The notes below the pieces were generated by a model. The model worked only from the letters and a program-made list of their open reading frames with translations, was not told the DNA's origin and searched no databases. Source: Bacillus sp. 7884-1 (GTDB taxonomy: Bacteria; Bacillota; Bacilli; Bacillales; Cytobacillaceae). From it: DNA of 64,000 nucleotides. This document shows positions 9,220 to 14,592 of this stretch, one piece after another; position 1 is the first letter of the stretch, and every line of letters starts with the position of its first letter. Both the position numbers and the translations under genes were made by a program. Where the stretch lies: positions 1-64,000 of the forward strand of contig NZ_NPDD01000038.1 of the NCBI RefSeq assembly GCF_002272245.1, in the 5' to 3' direction.

Positions 9220-9699
9220 GTGAATATCTCGATTGTTAGTGTTGGTAAATTAAAAGAAAAATATTTAAAAATGGGAATTGATGAATATTTAAAGCGACTG
9301 AATTCGTATGCGAAAGTAGAAGTCATTGAGGTGGCTGACGAAAAGGCACCAGAAGAACTAAGTGAGTTGGAAATGATTCAGGTAAAGCAAAAAGAGGGAG
9401 AAAGAATTTTGGCTAAGATTAGCCAGGATACATATGTAATAGCACTTGCAATCAATGGGAAAATGCAATCCTCTGAAGAGCTTGCGGATACGTTAGACAA
9501 ATTAGCCACGTATGGGAAAAGTAAGATTGCCTTTGTTATTGGCGGATCGTTAGGATTAAGTGAAGAAGTGCTAAAACGTGCGAACGAAAAGCTTTCTTTT
9601 TCAAAGATGACCTTCCCCCATCAACTAATGAAATTAATATTAGTGGAGCAGATTTATAGAGCGTTCAGAATAAATCGCAATGAACCGTATCATAAGTAA
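9220..9699 (+). CDS. rlmH: RlmH, 23S rRNA (pseudouridine1915-N3)-methyltransferase
   Basis: A SPOUT-class methyltransferase of 159 aa that methylates pseudouridine 1915 in helix 69 of 23S rRNA, acting on 70S ribosomes. The SAM-binding knot is visible as [14 protein letters not shown], followed by [22 protein letters not shown] and the conserved end NEPYHK. A TTG at 9211 is possible, but GTG 9220 follows AGAGGG with 9-nt spacing and gives the family N-terminus [15 protein letters not shown] and length 159. Its last 18 bp match the SCC attachment-site consensus and are nearly repeated at 13169-13186. Confidence 0.97.
   Translation: MNISIVSVGKLKEKYLKMGIDEYLKRLNSYAKVEVIEVADEKAPEELSELEMIQVKQKEGERILAKISQDTYVIALAINGKMQSSEELADTLDKLATYGKSKIAFVIGGSLGLSEEVLKRANEKLSFSKMTFPHQLMKLILVEQIYRAFRINRNEPYHK
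9682..9699 (+). repeat. att-like direct repeat 1 (3' end of rlmH)
   Basis: The last 18 bp of rlmH, encoding EPYHK plus stop. It fits the shape of the staphylococcal SCC att core as I recall it (GAAGC-N-TATCAYAARTRA) at all but one fixed position. Confidence 0.6.
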
Positions 9700-9724
9700 A
9701 TGAGGCTTTTATAATAGAGCTTAG

Positions 9725-9753
9725 AAGTGGAGCACATATGCTTCACTTTTTTC
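9725..9753 (+). terminator. Terminator after rlmH
   Basis: AAGTGGAGC pairs with GCTTCACTT (one G-U pair) across a 6-nt loop, followed by a T-rich tract. Confidence 0.75.
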
Positions 9754-9849
9754 TTGTTCTAAAGACTGACCATAAGAGCAAGAATGAGGACGAAATGGAG
9801 GTCGATTACTTGTTAAAATGGGTCCAACAAACATTTGGAGGGAAATAAA

Positions 9850-10625
9850 ATGAATAAGATTCAGGAATTCAATGAGCTGCATTTTTCAGAGGAACTATTA
9901 TTTCTAGGAAACGCCTGGGATTTGCTTTCTGCCTTAACACTTGAAAAAGCAGGATTCAAAGCTATTGGTACCACCAGTTGGGGAATTGCTAACTCACTAG
10001 GGTATGCAGATGGAGAATTAATTGATTTTGATAGGCACTTAGGAATAATAAAAACGATAACTGAGAATGTGAAAATACCTGTTTCCGTGATATCGAAGCA
10101 GGGTATAGTGAGGATACTAACAAGATTATTTATAATGTTTTAAAGACAGCTGATGTTGGGGTAGCTGGTATCAATATTGAAGATTCTTTGAAAGGTTCAA
10201 ATGAATTAAGAGAAATTCCACTGCACTGTAAACTACTGGGGAAAATAAGAATAGCGTTAGATCGAAATGGTTATAAAGAGTTCTATATCAATGCCAGAAC
10301 CGATACTTACTTGCAAAGGAAAAATACCTTAGTGGAAACAATTGAACGAGCAAAGGCATATATAGAGAGCGGTGCCAGCGGGATTTTTGTTCCTGGGTTA
10401 AAAGAGGATGATGAGATTAAAGAATTTAAAAAGAATGTAAGTTCTCCATTAAATGTATTATCTTTACCTGGACTAACCAATTGTAATAAGCTAAAAGAAT
10501 TAGGAGTAAGACGTTTTAGTTTTGGAAATGCACTATCTGATAAAGTGATCGCTTATTTAGAAAAGAAGGTTTCTAATTTATTGGAGTTTAAAGATACATC
10601 TCTCTTGTACGAGAACGAAAGATAA
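9850..10625 (+). pseudogene. Isocitrate lyase/PEP mutase-family gene, frameshifted
   Basis: Two consecutive reading frames (9850-10143 and about 10089-10625) form one PEP-mutase/isocitrate-lyase superfamily protein of about 258 aa if one base is restored after 10088. The joined reading is ...KIPVSV-DIEAGYSEDTNKIIYNVLKTADVGVAG..., and the frameshift falls exactly in the conserved metal-binding VDIEAGY motif. Downstream are INIEDS, YINARTDTYL, GASGIFVPG and VLSLPG, as in the family. Start ATG 9850 follows GGAGGGA. As read, the N-terminal piece (97 aa) lacks most of the barrel, so the gene is inactive unless this is a sequencing error. It lies just inside the rlmH att-like repeat. Confidence 0.85.
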
Positions 10626-10645
10626 TCTGAAAGGTAGTTGGGTAG

Positions 10646-11203
10646 ATGGTGTCTAATATCAATCTTTCATTTGAAGAGATGTGGGAGAAAATTATCGCTT
10701 GTGATCGAAAATATGATGGGCTATTTTTTACTGCAGTTAAAACTACTAAAATTTACTGTCGTCCTTCCTGCAGATCAAGGAAACCCAAAAAAATAAATGT
10801 TGAATTTTATCATGATATGAATGAAGTTGAAATAGCTGGTTATCGTCCTTGCAAAAGATGTCAGCCAGAAGTTGAGCAATCGCCACATATTGAGCTTGTC
10901 AGAAATATTATTACATTCCTAGTCAATCATTATAAACAAAATTTGATATTAAAAGACATCGCGAATCATGCAGGTTTAAGTCCCTTTTATTTGGAGCGCT
11001 TATTTAAACAGGAAACATCTGATACTCCACGTAGTTATTTAGAAAAAATACGTATCGATAAAGCAGCCCACCTTCTAAGATGCACAAACTTGACGAACCT
11101 TGAGATTTGTTATGAGGTGGGGTTCCAGAGTCCTTCCAATTTTTACAAAGTATTTCGAAGCTTAAAAAATTGTTCTCCCAGTGAATATCGAAAGGACCTC
11201 TAA
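10646..11203 (+). CDS. adaA: AdaA-type methylphosphotriester-DNA alkyltransferase and AraC-family activator
   Basis: A 185-aa protein with an N-terminal Ada zinc domain and a C-terminal AraC-type helix-turn-helix (about 85-182). The four zinc cysteines fall at C38, C42, C69 and C72 (YCRPSCRSR, RPCKRC), the same numbering as E. coli Ada. C38 is the expected acceptor of methyl groups from phosphotriesters, and its methylation turns the protein into an activator of the adaptive response. The O6-methylguanine transferase half of E. coli Ada is absent and encoded separately by ogt downstream, as in Bacillus adaA/adaB. It is first of three abutting repair genes, so it likely controls its own operon. 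The Shine-Dalgarno is weak. Confidence 0.92.
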   Translation: MVSNINLSFEEMWEKIIACDRKYDGLFFTAVKTTKIYCRPSCRSRKPKKINVEFYHDMNEVEIAGYRPCKRCQPEVEQSPHIELVRNIITFLVNHYKQNLILKDIANHAGLSPFYLERLFKQETSDTPRSYLEKIRIDKAAHLLRCTNLTNLEICYEVGFQSPSNFYKVFRSLKNCSPSEYRKDL

Positions 11204-12121
11204 ATGAATTGGATTGATTATGAATCTTATATAGAAATATATCCACCAAAGGAATTTAATTTTGAAGAGTGTTTAGTTTTCTTGGGTAGGTCCAATCAGG
11301 AAATGGTGCATCAGATTAAAGAGGGGTCTTTATATAAACTAATAAAAGTTAATGAATCACTGATTTTATGTAAAATTGAATCTATCAATCATTCCATAAA
11401 GGTTGAATTCCCAATAGGCCCTTCACCGTTTGACTCACGTAAAAAAGCGGCAGAGTATATTTGGGAATGGTTTGATCTGGATCAGGATTTAGGAGAATTT
11501 TATCAACTGGCTGGTCAAGATAAAGTTTTAAAGACTCTTGTCCATAAATATTATGGATTACGGATTATAGGCATTCCTGATTTATTTGAAGCGCTCGTAT
11601 GGGCGATTATGGGACAGCAAATTAATTTAACATTTGCTTATAGATTAAAGAAACGCTTCATAGAACAATATGGTGAAAGCCTGACTTTCGAAGGAGAAAC
11701 GTTTTGGTTATTCCCCTCATTTGAAAAAATAGCTACTATAAATGTCGAGGATTTAAGGAAACTTCAATTTACTTATAGGAAGGCTGAATATATCATTGGT
11801 ATCGCTAAAGCGATGACAAATGGGCTATTAACCAAAGAATTATTGCTTCAGAAGATGGATTATCAGCTAATACAAAAATCATTAATGATGATAAGAGGTA
11901 TCGGAGCATGGACGGCAGATTATGTAATGATGAAATGTCTGCACTATACCTCCTCCTTCCCAGTTGCAGATGTTGGACTTCATAATGCCTTAAAAAATCT
12001 ATTAGATCTGGAGAGGAAACCGACTATAGAGGAAATAAAAGAGTATGCAGCAAATTGGGAAGGCTGGCAGGCATATGCTACCTTTTATCTTTGGAGGTCT
12101 TTATATGACAAAAATACATAA
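11204..12121 (+). CDS. alkA: DNA-3-methyladenine glycosylase II (AlkA-like)
   Basis: A 305-aa HhH-GPD superfamily glycosylase that excises N3- and N7-alkylated purines. The AlkA N-terminal domain covers about 5-110. The helix-hairpin-helix reads MMIRGIGAWTADYVMMKCL (about 226-244), and the catalytic Asp is D256 in PVADVGLHNAL. The start ATG abuts the adaA stop (TAA at 11201-11203), with AAAGGA as ribosome-binding site inside adaA. Its 3' end overlaps ogt, so all three repair genes are one co-translated unit. In B. subtilis alkA and adaAB are adjacent but divergent, so this collinear order differs. Confidence 0.9.
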   Translation: MNWIDYESYIEIYPPKEFNFEECLVFLGRSNQEMVHQIKEGSLYKLIKVNESLILCKIESINHSIKVEFPIGPSPFDSRKKAAEYIWEWFDLDQDLGEFYQLAGQDKVLKTLVHKYYGLRIIGIPDLFEALVWAIMGQQINLTFAYRLKKRFIEQYGESLTFEGETFWLFPSFEKIATINVEDLRKLQFTYRKAEYIIGIAKAMTNGLLTKELLLQKMDYQLIQKSLMMIRGIGAWTADYVMMKCLHYTSSFPVADVGLHNALKNLLDLERKPTIEEIKEYAANWEGWQAYATFYLWRSLYDKNT

Positions 12122-12590
12122 ATTGGATTATGAATCACCAATTGGCGTAATCGAAATAATCAGCACTAATGAAGCCATCAGCTCAATTTTATTTTCTGAA
12201 AAGGATAAAAGGGAGAATTATTTACAGGCCGAAACTCCTTCGGTCTTAGCAGAATGCTATACCCAACTTGACGAATATTTTAAAGGTAATCGTCGTGACT
12301 TTTCATTCCCGTATCAATTTCATGGGACTGACTTTCAAAAAACAGTATGGGAAGCTTTAATAGAAATCCCCTATGCGGAAACGGGGTCCTATAAGGATAT
12401 TGCCGTTTCCATTGGGAATGAAAAAGCCATTAGAGCTGTGGGGAGTGCAAATGGCAAAAACAAGTTAAGCATTGTCATTCCTTGTCACAGAGTAATCGGC
12501 TCTAATGGGAAATTAACTGGTTATGCAGGAGGTCTGTGGAGAAAAGAATGGCTGCTTCAACATGAGAAATCTTGTAAAAAGGAACATTAG
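12105..12590 (+). CDS. ogt: Methylated-DNA--[protein]-cysteine S-methyltransferase (Ogt/AdaB)
   Basis: A 161-aa suicide alkyltransferase that repairs O6-methylguanine and O4-methylthymine. The active-site motif IPCHRV is present with acceptor C127. The RAVGSANGKN helix-turn-helix for minor-groove binding and the YAGG loop near the C-terminus are also visible. The frame is open from 12045, but ATG 12105 lies 7 nt after GGAGG and gives the normal domain start; it overlaps the alkA end by 17 bp. Last gene of the adaA-alkA-ogt unit. Confidence 0.93.
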   Translation: MTKIHKLDYESPIGVIEIISTNEAISSILFSEKDKRENYLQAETPSVLAECYTQLDEYFKGNRRDFSFPYQFHGTDFQKTVWEALIEIPYAETGSYKDIAVSIGNEKAIRAVGSANGKNKLSIVIPCHRVIGSNGKLTGYAGGLWRKEWLLQHEKSCKKEH

Positions 12591-12626
12591 CAGTTTGTAA
12601 GATTAAAAGTATCTCATTTAGATCTG

Positions 12627-12656
12627 TTACGGTTAACCGTAAGTAAATGAGGCTTT
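12627..12656 (+). repeat. Palindrome fused to a partial copy of the rlmH 3' junction
   Basis: TTACGGTTAACCGTAA (12627-12642) is a perfect 16-bp palindrome. It overlaps TAAGTAAATGAGGCTTT (12640-12656), an exact 17-bp copy of 9693-9709, the rlmH stop and the bases after it. Allowing one 5-nt gap, the match extends back through AACCGTA of the rlmH end. This looks like a third, internally deleted att-like site. Confidence 0.6.
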
Positions 12657-12800
12657 AGCCAAATACCTCTCCTTAAGGTTGGGGAGACTAGAACAGAATA
12701 AGTTTTATTAATGGAAATAGAAGTGATAAGAATGGTATTGTCAGAAGGTAAAGTAAATGGATTGATAATTGGGGGATCAGGTTAAGCACCCTATCTGATA

Positions 12801-12986
12801 AATAGACGGAGAAATTCCGCTTAGTTAGTAAATAAAATGAAAATAGCCTAAATAGACGGAGAAATTCCGCCTATTGACTCGAAAAACGTGAAAATGGAGG
12901 ATTTTGCGTTGCATAGACGGAAAACCTCCGCTTATATACCCCGAAACGAGCTTCACTCTGTACCTAACCGGAAAATCTCCGCTTAT
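12801..12986. repeat. Four dispersed ATAGACGGA...TCCGCTTA hairpin repeats
   Basis: Units begin near 12801, 12851, 12912 and 12965, spaced 50-61 bp. Each is about 22 bp with inner complementary halves (CGGAgaaaTTCCG, CGGAAAACCTCCG, CGGAAAATCTCCG). All four lie in the same orientation. No cas genes are nearby and spacers are irregular. They resemble small intergenic repeat families of Bacillaceae. Confidence 0.7.
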
Positions 12987-13111
12987 TCTTTTATGGTTGT
13001 TTATAATTATAAAATAAGTGAACATATAATATTATTATTCAGTGTGACTTTTCTAGATCTTTAATAATATTTAAAGTATTCAAATGTCAATTGATTACAT
13101 ACTTAACGGAA

Positions 13112-13147
13112 AGCGAGAGATAATGAATGGAAATCTCGCCTGTTTTT
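13112..13147 (+). terminator. Possible terminator upstream of att-like repeat 2
   Basis: GCGAGA and TCTCGC pair around a 15-nt loop and are followed by CTGTTTTTT. The stem is short, so this is tentative. Confidence 0.4.
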
Positions 13148-13168
13148 TCCCTCTTAAATAACTACGGT

Positions 13169-13186
13169 GAACCATATCATAAATAA
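13169..13186 (+). repeat. att-like direct repeat 2 (distal copy of rlmH 3' end)
   Basis: GAACCATATCATAAATAA matches the last 18 bp of rlmH at 16 positions and still reads GEPYHK-stop when preceded by GGT. In the SCC model this is the chromosome-distal copy of the core. Confidence 0.55.
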
Positions 13187-13308
13187 TAAATTTTTCAAAT
13201 CAACGTAAGCCAGACTTAGGGTGATTTCCATTTAATTTTTATAGTTTCCTTTATACTTGATATGGTATAGTGGTCTAGTTAAAAATTTTCGAGATTATAG
13301 GAGAAATT

Positions 13309-13944
13309 ATGAGAAAAGAATGGATTCTTCGCTGGTCTTTTTTTGTTTTTGGACTGATTGTTTTAGCGTTAGGTGCTGCCTTAACGATTGAAGGAAAGCT
13401 ATTAGGAGTAGCTCCTTGGGATGTGTTTCATTATGGAATGTTTCTGAAGCTGGGGCTGACGATTGGCACATGGTCAATTATTATCGGATTTCTTTTGCTG
13501 GCTGCTGCCTCCATTGCAACGAAAAAGTTACCTAAAATAGGTGCGTTTTTAAATATGCTGTTACTAGGTTTATTCATTGATTTCTTTTTGTGGCTATTGC
13601 CAAGTATCGATAGTTTAACAGGAGCACTATTATTCTTTGTTTTAGGAATTATTCTAATGGGGTATGGGGTTGGACTCTATGTTTCCGCTGATTTGGGTTC
13701 TGGACCACGTGATAGTATTATGCTCCTGATTGTAGACAAAACTGGATGGAGTATACAATGGGTTCGTAATGGAATGGAAATACTCGTACTCATTCTAGGT
13801 TGGACATTAGGAGGCCCTGTCGGGATTGGATCAGTGATTATTGCCTTATTCCTGGGTCCGATTGTAGGCTTTTCCTTACCGCAATGTAAAACACTACTAA
13901 AGTATTTACTTGTTAAAAAGGAACACCAAAAACTAGCAGCATAA
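13309..13944 (+). CDS. YczE/YyaS/YitT-family integral membrane protein
   Basis: A 211-aa hydrophobic protein with five or six predicted membrane helices, for example about 7-27, 48-66, 75-95, 102-125 and 150-185. It carries the family motif GVGLYVSADLGSGPRDSIML in the middle. B. subtilis YczE belongs to this group and was linked to lipopeptide and polyketide production, but the biochemical role is unknown. The start ATG follows TAGGAGAAATT. It is monocistronic, with a hairpin terminator about 25 bp after the stop, and is the first gene beyond the distal att-like repeat. Confidence 0.8.
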   Translation: MRKEWILRWSFFVFGLIVLALGAALTIEGKLLGVAPWDVFHYGMFLKLGLTIGTWSIIIGFLLLAAASIATKKLPKIGAFLNMLLLGLFIDFFLWLLPSIDSLTGALLFFVLGIILMGYGVGLYVSADLGSGPRDSIMLLIVDKTGWSIQWVRNGMEILVLILGWTLGGPVGIGSVIIALFLGPIVGFSLPQCKTLLKYLLVKKEHQKLAA

Positions 13945-13968
13945 AATAGTCATAAGTTTGTGAATTTT

Positions 13969-14002
13969 AAAAGGTGCAGAGCTTAATCTGTGCCTTTTTT
14001 TC
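13969..14002 (+). terminator. Terminator after YczE-like gene
   Basis: AAAAGGTGCAGA pairs with TCTGTGCCTTTT (two wobble pairs) across a 6-nt loop, then more Ts. Confidence 0.8.
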
Positions 14003-14093
14003 ATCTTGGTCTAATTCCACACCTTTTGGTAATTAATGAAGAAGGTAAGTTTTATAGGTACAGTTTTAAATATAAAAATGGGAGGTCGAGTCC

Positions 14094-14318
14094 ATGAGTG
14101 ATTGGCTTACAAGTCTAGAAACAGCAACACCTCAGGAGGACTTTGAATTAGCTATTTTATTGGCTGGAAAAGGTGTCGCTGATACCCAGCCCTCTGCAGA
14201 TTTAAGGAATAAACTTCGGACAGAATATGAAGGAAATGCAGACAGTCTTACACTGGCTTCACAGGTAATTGCCACTCATTTTCAAACAGTGGCGGCTGCT
14301 AATAATCATTGGAAATAG
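14094..14318 (+). CDS. Small hypothetical protein
   Basis: A 74-aa soluble, mildly acidic protein with no signal peptide or membrane helix; I do not recognise the family. ATG 14094 is preceded by a good Shine-Dalgarno (GGGAGGTCG), and the gene is closed by its own terminator, which supports it being real. Composition suggests a small helical domain (TPQEDFELAILLAGKG, then SADLRNKLRTEYEG). No functional context comes from neighbours. Confidence 0.6.
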   Translation: MSDWLTSLETATPQEDFELAILLAGKGVADTQPSADLRNKLRTEYEGNADSLTLASQVIATHFQTVAAANNHWK

Positions 14319-14353
14319 AAAAAGAACAAGGGACTTATCCTTTGTTCTTTTTT
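14319..14353 (+). terminator. Terminator after the 74-aa gene
   Basis: AAAAAGAACAAGG pairs with CCTTTGTTCTTTTT (one bulge) and runs into a T tract. Confidence 0.85.
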
Positions 14354-14360
14354 AGATACA

Positions 14361-14511
14361 ACTTGTACGTTCATCACCACTATTATTTTGAAACTTGTTC
14401 AAACAAGTGTGTAAAACAATATTGAGAATTTTTCAATTTTATAGTATTGTTTAATAAGTAGTAGTTTACTAGTTCCACTATGTAAGCGGTTTACCACTTG
14501 TATGTACAACT
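14361..14511. promoter_or_regulatory. AraR-like operators and a cre-like site upstream of the arabinanase
   Basis: ACTTGTATGTACAACT (14496-14511) matches the AraR operator ATTTGTACGTACAAAT, as I recall it, at 13 of 16 positions. Weaker relatives (about 11/16) lie at 14361-14376 and 14393-14408 (ACTTGTTCAAACAAGT). Directly beside the best box, ATGTAAGCGGTTTACC (14480-14495) resembles a CcpA cre site. This predicts arabinose-relieved, glucose-repressed expression of the gene at 14593. Confidence 0.6.
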
Positions 14512-14592
14512 TTATTGAGATTGGAGGAACCTATAGAGTTGAAAAAAGGGGATCAACATTATTGGTCCGTACAATGATAAGGAGGAGATAGT

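Larger units (their letters stand above)
9682..13186. mobile_element. SCC-like cassette remnant or non-autonomous element at the 3' end of rlmH
   Basis: About 3.5 kb bounded by 18-bp direct repeats of the rlmH 3' end, 16/18 identical: GAACCGTATCATAAGTAA at 9682-9699 and GAACCATATCATAAATAA at 13169-13186. SCC elements of staphylococci insert at this same point, the last codons of rlmH, and leave such repeats. The enclosed genes are a frameshifted PEP-mutase-like gene and adaA-alkA-ogt, which are plausible cargo. No ccr serine recombinase gene is present, so if this is an SCC-type element it is a remnant or moves in trans. Other explanations are a duplication scar or chance. Confidence 0.45.
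12591..13308. other. Gene-free region with repeats and att-like sites
   Basis: About 720 bp without a convincing gene. It holds a palindrome and partial copy of the rlmH downstream sequence (12627-12656), four short CGGA/TCCG hairpin repeats (12801-12986), a possible terminator (13112-13147) and the second att-like repeat (13169-13186). A 24-codon open frame at 12712-12786 has no recognisable product. Confidence 0.6.

Noticed and set aside
10188-10625. Independent 145-aa protein
   Set aside because: It is the C-terminal part of the frameshifted PEP-mutase-like gene; homology continues upstream of its ATG without a ribosome-binding site.
12045-12104. Upstream extension of ogt
   Set aside because: Would overlap alkA by about 77 bp and lacks a Shine-Dalgarno; ATG 12105 has GGAGG at the right distance.
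12712-12786. 24-codon open frame in the accessory segment
   Set aside because: No clear ribosome-binding site, no recognisable sequence, and surrounded by repeats.
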